Source: Salegentibacter sp. Hel_I_6
GTDB taxonomy: Bacteria > Bacteroidota > Bacteroidia > Flavobacteriales > Flavobacteriaceae
Assembly: GCF_000745315.1 (NCBI RefSeq)
Contig: NZ_JQNQ01000001.1
Coordinates: 2,108,001 to 2,172,000, forward strand
Direction of reading: 5' to 3'
DNA: 64,000 nucleotides
The notes under the pieces are model-generated. The model made no database searches. It worked only from the letters and a program-made list of their open reading frames with translations, and was not told where the DNA came from. Numbering within the stretch: the first letter of the stretch is position 1; the number at the start of each line of letters is the position of its first letter. Shown piece after piece: positions 50,932 through 58,966 of the stretch. A program made the position numbers and the translations under genes.

Positions 50932-51059
50932 TAAAATTCAACTTTTTGATGAATAGTATTGTTCTGGTATTTAAAGTTGTTGACCAAATAATAATCCCTG
51001 ATTTTGCCTATAGAGATGTGGATAACATCACTTTCAGCAGTAATTAAAAAAGCATAAAA

Positions 51060-52715
51060 ATGAGAAATATAATTAAAATAAGTCTTTCGGTTCTGGCGCT
51101 GCTATTTTTTAGCATCGCCTGTACCGACGATGACTACGAGCTTGGCACAATAACCACGCCTTCAAACTTAACGGTTACAACAGAGGTGGTAGGCCAAACT
51201 GAAGATATGCCAAATGGTGATGGTAGTGGTGCTGTGAATTTTAACGCAAGCGCCGATAATGCCATGAGTTATAAGTTTATTTATGGCGATGGTTTTGAGG
51301 AAGTTTCATCTACAGGTGAAACAACGCATAGTTTTAACGAGAACGGAGTTAACGATTATACCGTAACGATAATTGCTTCGGGTACTGGTGGAAATTCTTC
51401 CAGTATGAGCACCATGGTTACTGTTTTTAGTGATTTTAATGATCCTGAAACCAAAGAATTACTTACCGGTGGAAGTTCTAAAACCTGGTTTGTAGCGGCT
51501 TCACAGCCCGCACACCTAGGAGTGGGACCAAGCTCAGGAGAAGGGTTTACAAGTCCTATTTTTTACTCTGCAGCTCCTTTTGAAAAAGCCGGAGCTGAGG
51601 TTAGCTCTTGTTTTTATACCGATGAAATGACCTTTAGTTTGAATGCCAACGATAACATTGTTTATAACTACAATAATAACGGACTAACTTTCGTCAACGT
51701 AGCCTTTACTGGTGATTTTGGTGGCGATGGTTCTGAAGATCAATGTTTGGATTATGACAACACCGGTGATTTTAGTGCTTCATTATCACCCTCAACTTCA
51801 GGATTGCCTGAAGAGGCAACAACTGGTACAGTAATTAATATTGCAGGTGGTGGAACCATGAGTTACTATGTTGGTTCAAGTTCTTATGAAATTCTTGATA
51901 TTACTGCAACCACTATGGATGTAAGGGTAATTCCCGATAACGATCCTGGTTTGGCCTGGTATTTAAAATTCACCACGTCACAAGGTGAAGAAGAAGAACC
52001 AGAAGAGTTTGAAAGTCAGTTTAATACTGAAATCTGGTCAGACGAGTTTGATGGGGATGTTCTTGATACCAATAACTGGAATTATGAAATAGGTAACGGA
52101 GTAAATGGATGGGGTAATAATGAAGCTCAGTATTATACCGATTCCGAGGACAACGTAAGAGTGGAAGATGGAAACCTGGTTATTACTGCAAAAAGAGAAG
52201 CAGAAAGTGGCTTCAATTTTACTTCTGCAAGAATAACTACCAAGGATAAATTTGAGTTTACTTATGGACGTGTAGAAATACGCGCAAAATTACCTGCTGG
52301 TGGCGGTACCTGGGCTGCATTCTGGATGCTGGGAGCCGAATGGCCTGAAGAAGACTGGCCCGGAGTTGGAGAAATGGATATTATGGAGTTTGTAGGAAAT
52401 GATCCTGGGAAAACTATATCTGCATTGCATTTTCCTGGAAATTCAGGAGGAAATGCTATTGTGGGGGATACTCAGGTAGCTGATGCGACATCAGAATTTC
52501 ACATTTATGAAGTTGAATGGACATCCGAAAAAATCACCTTTCTGGTAGATGGAATGCCTCATCTAGAATTTGATAATGATGATTCAACTCCTTACCAGGA
52601 TGACTTCTATTTACTGTTTAATATTGCTATGGGAGGTACTCTTGGAGGTAACATTGCTGATGATTTCCAGGAATCCTCTATGGAAATAGACTACGTAAAA
52701 GTCTACCAGGAGTAA
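51060..52715 (+). CDS. GH16 endo-beta-1,3-glucanase (laminarinase) lipoprotein with PKD domain
   Basis: A 551-residue lipoprotein with lipobox LLFFSIAC (Cys about 21). A PKD-like domain (about 30-130) and a middle domain of about 180 residues (starting GGSSKTWFVA) precede the GH16 domain (about 325-551). The catalytic motif is GEMDIMEFVG (nucleophile Glu and acid/base Glu either side of Asp), and WAAFWMLGAEWPEE is typical. It should cut internal beta-1,3 bonds of laminarin at the surface. The middle domain recurs in flavobacterial laminarinases, and I do not know its function. Confidence 0.93.
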   Translation: MRNIIKISLSVLALLFFSIACTDDDYELGTITTPSNLTVTTEVVGQTEDMPNGDGSGAVNFNASADNAMSYKFIYGDGFEEVSSTGETTHSFNENGVNDYTVTIIASGTGGNSSSMSTMVTVFSDFNDPETKELLTGGSSKTWFVAASQPAHLGVGPSSGEGFTSPIFYSAAPFEKAGAEVSSCFYTDEMTFSLNANDNIVYNYNNNGLTFVNVAFTGDFGGDGSEDQCLDYDNTGDFSASLSPSTSGLPEEATTGTVINIAGGGTMSYYVGSSSYEILDITATTMDVRVIPDNDPGLAWYLKFTTSQGEEEEPEEFESQFNTEIWSDEFDGDVLDTNNWNYEIGNGVNGWGNNEAQYYTDSEDNVRVEDGNLVITAKREAESGFNFTSARITTKDKFEFTYGRVEIRAKLPAGGGTWAAFWMLGAEWPEEDWPGVGEMDIMEFVGNDPGKTISALHFPGNSGGNAIVGDTQVADATSEFHIYEVEWTSEKITFLVDGMPHLEFDNDDSTPYQDDFYLLFNIAMGGTLGGNIADDFQESSMEIDYVKVYQE

Positions 52716-52821
52716 TTATTTTTTAAGAATCAGACTGCCTGATTACTATGTCAATTTTACGGTTGAAGATGATTTGTTTGTAGGCCACAAACTTAATTAC
52801 CAAAACATAGTACAGGCAGTT

Positions 52822-52867
52822 TTTTTACTCGATAATCGAGATTTAAATGCTTTTAGGCTTGCCTCGA
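52822..52867 (-). repeat. Short dispersed repeat, copy 2 (first copy at 2416-2460)
   Basis: On the plus strand it contains the palindrome CTCGATAATCGAG (52828-52840) and AGGCTTGCCTCGA (52855-52867), preceded by a T run. The whole matches 2416-2460 in reverse complement. Upstream, CAGGCAGT (52813-52820) before the T run is the complement of ACTGCCTG at 52734-52741, so the region could also act as a terminator of the first GH16 gene. Confidence 0.6.
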
Positions 52868-52929
52868 TATCAAGATATATTTTCTATAAATGCCTTTTGG
52901 GAGTATCCCAGGGTACTTCACTTCAAATT

Positions 52930-55206
52930 ATGAAAAAACTAAATTTATTAGGTTTTTTTCTGTTGAGCTGTTTTATTGCAAGCGCACAGGAATCAACCAT
53001 AAAAAGTTCGGTTAGAAATGTGGAAACCAAAGTAGATTCGGTTTTGGCATTAATGACGTTGGAAGAAAAAGTTGGACAACTTGTTCAATATAACGGTAGT
53101 TGGGATCTTACCGGTCCCGCTTCTGAAATGAACAGTAAAGAAAAGGAAGAAAACCTTAAAAACGGAAAGGTAGGCGCAATGCTTAATGTACTTTCGGTAG
53201 AAGCTACAGCAGAAGCACAAAGACTGGTCATGGAAAATTCCCGTTTGAAAATACCGTTGATGTTTGGCTACGATGTAATTCACGGATATACCACTATTTT
53301 TCCTGTGCCTCTTGCAGAAACTGCAAGTTGGGACCTGGAGGCGATGAGGAAATCGGCTGAAATTGCTGCTTTAGAATCTGCCGCTAATGGCGTGAACTGG
53401 ACCTTTTCTCCCATGATTGATGTTTCCCGTGATGCCCGTTGGGGTAGAATAATGGAAGGTTCTGGAGAAGATACCTATTTAACCGCAAAAGTTGCGGTTG
53501 CAAAAGTAGAGGGTTACCAGGGCAATGATTTAGCTAATTCCAGAAGTATTGCTGCCACGGCAAAACATTTTGCGGGTTACGGCTTTGGTGAAGCAGGCAG
53601 GGATTATAATACCGTGCATATTGGAGAAAATGAACTTCATAATACCATTCTTCCCCCTTTTAAAGCTGCGGCTGAAGCTGGTGTAGCAACATTTATGAAT
53701 GCATTTAACGATATAGATGGCACTCCGGCAACAGGCCATAAAATTCTTCAGCGAGATATTTTAAAAAGAGACTGGGATTGGGACGGATTTGTAGTTTCAG
53801 ACTGGGGTTCTATTCCCGAAATGATCCCACACGGTTTTGCAAAAGACAAAATGCAGGCTGCTGAAATCGCTTTAAACGCGGGCAGCGATATGGATATGGA
53901 AGGCGGAGCTTACGAATCCAGTCTTGTTGAACTTGTTGAGAACGAAAAAGTAAGCCTGGATTATATTGATGATGCGGTAAAAAGAGTGCTTAGGGTAAAG
54001 TTTAAACTCGGTCTTTTTGACGATCCTTATTTATATGCAAACCCAGCTCTTTTAGAACAGATTTCTTTTGAAGATCACAAAGAACTTGCCCGGGATGTGG
54101 CAAAAAAATCTATCGTTTTACTAAAAAATGAAGGTGACCTTCTTCCGCTCAAAGATGAAGTAAAAAACATTGCTGTTATTGGCCCACTTGCCGATGATAA
54201 AGATACACCAATAGGAAACTGGAGAGCGCAGGGAGAAGCTAATTCTGCTGTTTCGTTGTTGGAAGGACTTAAAAATAATGCGGGTAAAAATGTAAATATC
54301 ACTTATGCTAAAGGTGCAGATCTTGGGGTTGGAGAACGAAGTTTTTTAATGCCTTTGGAAATTAATAAAACCGATAAATCGGGATTTGAAGAAGCAATTA
54401 ACACAGCTTCAAAAGCCGATATGGTGATCATGGCACTTGGTGAGGATGCTTTTCAAACCGGGGAAGGTAGAAGCCAGGTGAATATTGGTTTAGCTGGAGT
54501 TCAGCAGGAATTACTGGAGGAAATTTATAAAGTGAATCAAAATATTGTTTTGGTTTTAATCAATGGTAGACCTTTGGAAATTACCTGGGCATCAGAAAAT
54601 ATCCCGGCCATTGTTGAGGCCTGGCAATTAGGTTCTGAAAGTGGAAATGCCATTGCCGATGTTTTACTGGGGAATTATAATCCTTCAGGAAAACTTCCGG
54701 TTTCGTTTCCAAGAGCTGTAGGCCAGGAACCACTGTATTACAATCAAAAAAGCACTGGCCGCCCTTCTAATCCTGAACACGTGACATATTCCGGTTATAC
54801 CGATGAAAAGAAAGACGCGCTTTATCCTTTTGGCTTCGGACTTAGTTATACCAATTTTGAATATAGCGATTTGCAACTTTCTTCTGAAGAAATGAATCCT
54901 GATGGAAATAGCCAGGCAAGTATAACTTTAAAAAATACCGGTGATGTTGAAGGAAAAGAGATCGTTCAACTTTACTTAAGAGATCTTGTAGCCAGCACTA
55001 CCAGGCCGGTGATAGAACTTAAAGGATTTGAAGCGGTAAATCTGGCTCCCGGAGCATCTAAAACAGTCACTTTTGAAATTAACGAAGAAATGCTTCAGTT
55101 TTATACAGCCAATAGAAAATGGGAATCTGAAGCCGGGGAATTCGAAGTTTTTATAGGCGGAAATTCTCGTGATCTCCAGAAAGTGAAATTCAGTTTAAAG
55201 AAATAA
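52930..55206 (+). CDS. GH3 beta-glucosidase (BglX type), exported
   Basis: I take the ATG at 52930 (MKKLNLLGFFLLSCFIASAQ signal peptide), giving 758 residues; upstream in-frame sequence lies in a repeat region. The GH3 N-terminal barrel (about 40-370) has AKHFAGYGFGEAGRD and the nucleophile Asp in FVVSDWGSI. The alpha/beta sandwich follows (about 400-620) and a C-terminal fibronectin-III-like domain (about 665-750). It releases glucose from the ends of beta-glucan oligomers in the periplasm. It lacks the NagZ-type His motif seen in the GH3 of the cell-wall locus, so it is a glucosidase. Its stop overlaps the next start (TAATG). Confidence 0.95.
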   Translation: MKKLNLLGFFLLSCFIASAQESTIKSSVRNVETKVDSVLALMTLEEKVGQLVQYNGSWDLTGPASEMNSKEKEENLKNGKVGAMLNVLSVEATAEAQRLVMENSRLKIPLMFGYDVIHGYTTIFPVPLAETASWDLEAMRKSAEIAALESAANGVNWTFSPMIDVSRDARWGRIMEGSGEDTYLTAKVAVAKVEGYQGNDLANSRSIAATAKHFAGYGFGEAGRDYNTVHIGENELHNTILPPFKAAAEAGVATFMNAFNDIDGTPATGHKILQRDILKRDWDWDGFVVSDWGSIPEMIPHGFAKDKMQAAEIALNAGSDMDMEGGAYESSLVELVENEKVSLDYIDDAVKRVLRVKFKLGLFDDPYLYANPALLEQISFEDHKELARDVAKKSIVLLKNEGDLLPLKDEVKNIAVIGPLADDKDTPIGNWRAQGEANSAVSLLEGLKNNAGKNVNITYAKGADLGVGERSFLMPLEINKTDKSGFEEAINTASKADMVIMALGEDAFQTGEGRSQVNIGLAGVQQELLEEIYKVNQNIVLVLINGRPLEITWASENIPAIVEAWQLGSESGNAIADVLLGNYNPSGKLPVSFPRAVGQEPLYYNQKSTGRPSNPEHVTYSGYTDEKKDALYPFGFGLSYTNFEYSDLQLSSEEMNPDGNSQASITLKNTGDVEGKEIVQLYLRDLVASTTRPVIELKGFEAVNLAPGASKTVTFEINEEMLQFYTANRKWESEAGEFEVFIGGNSRDLQKVKFSLKK

Positions 55207-55970
55207 TGATGAAAAAAAAGAATATAGTATTAAGCTTAATCCTATTTATTGGCCTACAAGTTTCTGCACAGGAATTAGTGTGGGAAGAAGATTTTGAAGG
55301 CGATTCACTAAATATGGACAACTGGAGCTATGAAACCGGAGACGGTTGCCCCGATCTTTGCGGATGGGGAAATAACGAGCGCCAGATCTATAGTGAAGAT
55401 TATGTTGAAGTAAAAGATGGAAATTTGGTAATTACCGCCGATAAAATTGGTGAGAAATATTACAGCGGAAAAGTAAATTCTAAGAATAAATTTGAATTTC
55501 AATACGGTACCGTTGAGGTAAGAGCAAAATTGCCTGATGGCCACGGGTTATGGCCGGCAATTTGGATGTTGGGAAATAATATAAATGAAGTAGGTTGGCC
55601 GGCTTCCGGTGAAATTGATATTATGGAATTTGTAGGGAGGCAACCCGATACGATTCATAATGCGTTGCACACACCCGCAAGCCACGGTGATACCGAAAAT
55701 ATTAAAACTACGCCGGTTAAAGATGCGACTTCAGAGTTTCGTGTGTTTAAAATGAACTGGACAAAAGATGCGATCACCTTTTATATTGACGATAAGAAGA
55801 CGTATACCTTTTCACCTTCAGAAAAAAATGAAGAAACATATCCTTACAAGCATCCGTTTTATTTCTTGCTGAACCTTGCGGTAGGCGGAAATTTTGGCGG
55901 TCCCGATGTTGATGATTCTATTTTTCCAAAGCAATTTTTAATAGATTATGTGAAGGTTTATAAGAATTAA
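55206..55970 (+). CDS. GH16 beta-1,3-glucanase, exported single-domain
   Basis: A 254-residue protein with signal peptide (MMKKKNIVLSLILFIGLQVSAQ) and a single GH16 domain (about 24-254). The catalytic motif SGEIDIMEFVGRQ (about 138-150), GHGLWPAIWMLGNN and the late GGNFGG are typical of bacterial laminarinases. It begins in a one-base overlap with the GH3 stop; a second ATG follows immediately. With the lipoprotein GH16 it probably splits the work between surface and periplasm. A terminator follows. Confidence 0.95.
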   Translation: MMKKKNIVLSLILFIGLQVSAQELVWEEDFEGDSLNMDNWSYETGDGCPDLCGWGNNERQIYSEDYVEVKDGNLVITADKIGEKYYSGKVNSKNKFEFQYGTVEVRAKLPDGHGLWPAIWMLGNNINEVGWPASGEIDIMEFVGRQPDTIHNALHTPASHGDTENIKTTPVKDATSEFRVFKMNWTKDAITFYIDDKKTYTFSPSEKNEETYPYKHPFYFLLNLAVGGNFGGPDVDDSIFPKQFLIDYVKVYKN

Positions 55971-55986
55971 AATATTTTAAAATTTA

Positions 55987-56033
55987 GAAAAAGGTCAATG
56001 AACGTATTTGCGTTTATTGGCCTTTTGTTTTTA
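55987..56033 (+). terminator. Terminator after the second GH16 gene
   Basis: AAAAAGGTCAATGAACG pairs, with a G-T wobble, with CGTTTATTGGCCTTTT, and a T-rich tail follows. It separates the glucanase operon from the DUF1080-oxidoreductase pair. Confidence 0.8.
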
Positions 56034-56092
56034 TGAATTGGTTGAAGATTAATAATTTGTGTGTATTTTACAGATATTAATAATCTTTACCA

Positions 56093-57451
56093 ATGAGAAA
56101 CATTACCATTTTGCTTCTAAGCGCATTTCTATTTGCCAGCTGCGCCGAATCCCAGAAAGACGACATCCCCTGGACTAATTTATTTGACGAAGAAAGCCTT
56201 GACGGATGGTCGCAAAAAGGCGGGGAAGCCGAATATCGCGTGGAGAATTCAGCAATAATCGGCATTACGGTACACGATACTCCAAATTCTTTTCTTACCA
56301 CCGATAAAGATTACGAAGATTTCATCCTGGAACTGGATTTTAAAGTCCACTCGAGTATGAATTCAGGGATTCAAATTAGGAGCAATAGTTTTGATGATTA
56401 TATGAACGGTCGGGTACACGGTTACCAGGTAGAGATAGATCCTTCAGAGCGTGCCTGGAGCGGGGGAATTTATGATGAGGCCCGTCGTGGCTGGTTGGTA
56501 GATTTAGACGAAAATCCAGATGCTAAACAGGCTTTTAAAAAAGACGAATGGAACAGTTTCCGCATAGAAGCTATTGGCGATACTATTAAAACCTGGATAA
56601 ACGGGGTTCCTGCAGCTCATTTAATAGATGGTAAAACATCAAAAGGCTTTATTGCACTACAGGTACACAGTATTGGCGAAGATGCGGAAGAGGGTACAGA
56701 AGTAATGTGGAAAAACATTAAAATTCTAACCGAAAATTTAGATAAATACAGCACTAAAACTCCCCTGGAACCTATTAAAACTAAAAATAGATTAACGACT
56801 GCAGAGGAAAAAAACGGCTGGGAAATGCTATGGGACGGAGAAACTACCAATGGTTGGCGCGGTGCACGTCTTGATGAATTTCCTAAAGAGGGATGGAAAA
56901 TAGAAGATGGAGTGCTGACAGTGTTGGCTAGCGGAGGGGGTGAATCTGAAGCCGGTGGTGATATCGTTACCAAAGAACTTTATGGCGATTTTGAATTAAA
57001 AGTTGATTTTAAAATTACAGAAGGTGCCAACTCCGGCATTAAGTATTTTGTGGATACCGATCTAAATAAAGGTCCCGGTTCTTCCATAGGTTTAGAGTAT
57101 CAAATTCTGGACGATGAGCTGCATCCAGACGCAAAACTTGGGAATCATGATGGCAGTAGAACAATGGCTTCTTTGTACGATCTCATTCAGGCCGATCCGG
57201 ATAAACCGGTTAATCCCGTGGGAGAATGGAATACTGCGCATATTATTTCGAAAGGAAATAAAGTAGAGCACTGGTTAAATGGCGTAAAGGTTTTGGAATA
57301 TGAACGAAAGAGCGAAGATTACCGAAAACTTGTTGCTGAAAGCAAATATGTAGACTGGCCAGATTTTGGAGAAGCCGAGGAAGGACATATCTTACTTCAG
57401 GATCACGGCAATGAAGTGAGTTTTAAAAACATCAAAATCAAATCGGAATAA
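56093..57451 (+). CDS. Double DUF1080 (3-keto-glycoside hydrolase-like) lipoprotein
   Basis: A 452-residue lipoprotein with lipobox AFLFASC (Cys about 17). Two DUF1080/3-keto-disaccharide-hydrolase jelly-roll domains lie at about 25-215 and 230-450. Each starts with a W..LFD/LWDGE..DGW type motif and ends with a FKNIKI-like strand. Members of this family hydrolyse or eliminate 3-keto-glycosides made by Gfo/Idh/MocA oxidoreductases. The next gene is just such an oxidoreductase, overlapping by one base (TAATG). A terminator upstream separates it from the glucanase genes, so it may have its own regulation. Confidence 0.88.
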   Translation: MRNITILLLSAFLFASCAESQKDDIPWTNLFDEESLDGWSQKGGEAEYRVENSAIIGITVHDTPNSFLTTDKDYEDFILELDFKVHSSMNSGIQIRSNSFDDYMNGRVHGYQVEIDPSERAWSGGIYDEARRGWLVDLDENPDAKQAFKKDEWNSFRIEAIGDTIKTWINGVPAAHLIDGKTSKGFIALQVHSIGEDAEEGTEVMWKNIKILTENLDKYSTKTPLEPIKTKNRLTTAEEKNGWEMLWDGETTNGWRGARLDEFPKEGWKIEDGVLTVLASGGGESEAGGDIVTKELYGDFELKVDFKITEGANSGIKYFVDTDLNKGPGSSIGLEYQILDDELHPDAKLGNHDGSRTMASLYDLIQADPDKPVNPVGEWNTAHIISKGNKVEHWLNGVKVLEYERKSEDYRKLVAESKYVDWPDFGEAEEGHILLQDHGNEVSFKNIKIKSE

Positions 57452-58794
57452 TGAAAAATTCAAGAAGAGATTTTATCAAAAAAACAGCATTGGGCGGAAC
57501 TGCGATTGCTGTAGGAAATTCAGCAATGGGAATGAGCGCAAAAAGCTACCGCAAAATTATAGGTTCTAACGATAGGATTCATGTAGCAATTGCCGGTTTG
57601 GGAAGAAGGCTTGGTGCATACTTCGATCCAATTGCACGAAAGGAGTCAAATGTAGAGCTAATGTATTTGTGTGATGTGATGGAAAGTCAGCGTGTAAACG
57701 CACTAAAAAGTTTTTCAGAACATATAGATTATAAACCCAAATTGGAGAACGATATTCGTAAAGTTTTAGAAGACTCTAAAGTTGATGCGCTAATAAATGC
57801 TACGCCAGATCACTGGCACACGCCCGGTTCCATTATGGCGATGAAAGCTGGTAAGCACGTATATGTTGAAAAACCTTCCAGCCATAATATGTTTGAAAAT
57901 GAATTGCTGGTAGAAGCCACTAAAAAATATGGGAAAGTAGTTCAAATGGGAAACCAACAACGCTCATCAGATCATACGATTCAAATAATAAAAGATATCC
58001 ACGATGGGGCCATCGGGGAGGTTTATAAAGCAGTGGCATTTTATACCAATAGCCGCGGGGAGACCCCAGTTCAGAAAAAAGCTGCGGTTCCGCAGGGATT
58101 GGACTGGGATTTATGGCAGGGCCCTGCAATAAGGAGGGAATATACCGAAGAAACCTGGGATTATAACTGGCACTGGTATGGCTGGAATTACGGCACGGCA
58201 GAAGCCGGTAACAACGGCACTCACGAAATGGATATCGCTCGCTGGGCATTACAGGTGGGACTTCCGCTACGTACCGATGTACAATCAGCCAAACGCCATT
58301 TTAAAGATGACGGGTGGGAGATGTACGATACCATGGATGCCACTTTTAAGTTTGCTGATAACAAAGTTATTCAATGGGATTCTAAAAGCCGGAATGGCTA
58401 CGACACCTATGGCGGTGGTCGCGGGACTTTAATTTATGGTACCGAAGGCGGGGTTTTTATAGACCGTGAGAAATATGTACTTACCAATAGAAATGGAGAA
58501 GTAGTTAAGGAATATAATTCAGAATCTGAAGAAGCGGGAACCGCACTTGGTGGCGGTGGCGATATGTCTACACAACACCTTATTAACTTCTTTGACGGGA
58601 TACGGGGCACAGCAAAGCTTAATGCGCCAATAGATGATGCTAACATTAGTATGGCGATGGTTCACTACACCAATATTGCCGACCAACTTGGAAGGGGATT
58701 TGATGTAGACGATAAAACAGGAAGGATATTTGACCGGGATGCAATGAAACTTTGGGGCCGCGAATATGCCCCGGGCTGGAAACCCCAAATTTAG
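57451..58794 (+). CDS. Tat-exported Gfo/Idh/MocA-family oxidoreductase
   Basis: A 447-residue protein with a twin-arginine signal (NSRRDFIKKTALGGTAIAVG) and an N-terminal Rossmann domain (about 40-170). The NAD(P) glycine motif is degenerate (VAIAGLGRRLG), EKPSSHN (about 140) carries the family lysine, and the C-terminal substrate domain follows with the His-containing GTHEMDIARWAL (about 250). Exported members oxidise sugars or glycosides, often at C3, with tightly bound cofactor loaded before export. It is translationally coupled to the DUF1080 gene, which would process the keto-glycoside. Substrate is likely a glucoside of the laminarin pathway, by context. Confidence 0.9.
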   Translation: MKNSRRDFIKKTALGGTAIAVGNSAMGMSAKSYRKIIGSNDRIHVAIAGLGRRLGAYFDPIARKESNVELMYLCDVMESQRVNALKSFSEHIDYKPKLENDIRKVLEDSKVDALINATPDHWHTPGSIMAMKAGKHVYVEKPSSHNMFENELLVEATKKYGKVVQMGNQQRSSDHTIQIIKDIHDGAIGEVYKAVAFYTNSRGETPVQKKAAVPQGLDWDLWQGPAIRREYTEETWDYNWHWYGWNYGTAEAGNNGTHEMDIARWALQVGLPLRTDVQSAKRHFKDDGWEMYDTMDATFKFADNKVIQWDSKSRNGYDTYGGGRGTLIYGTEGGVFIDREKYVLTNRNGEVVKEYNSESEEAGTALGGGGDMSTQHLINFFDGIRGTAKLNAPIDDANISMAMVHYTNIADQLGRGFDVDDKTGRIFDRDAMKLWGREYAPGWKPQI

Positions 58795-58939
58795 TAACTT
58801 CTATTTCTTTATAAACTGTTCTCTAAGTATTAAATACCGACTTTAGATTTATGAAAATAATATTCTGAAAACTGATTTAATTGCTGATTTTTAGAAAAAT
58901 CCTAAGCGATATCATACCCAAGGAGCTTTATTTTTTTAA

Positions 58940-58947
58940 TATCTTTG
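58940..58947 (+). promoter_or_regulatory. -7 promoter box of the hybrid kinase gene
   Basis: TATCTTTG matches TAnnTTTG and ends 19 bases before the ATG at 58967. No TTG lies at the usual upstream distance. Confidence 0.45.
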
Positions 58948-58966
58948 ACACCTCATATAGCCCCTT

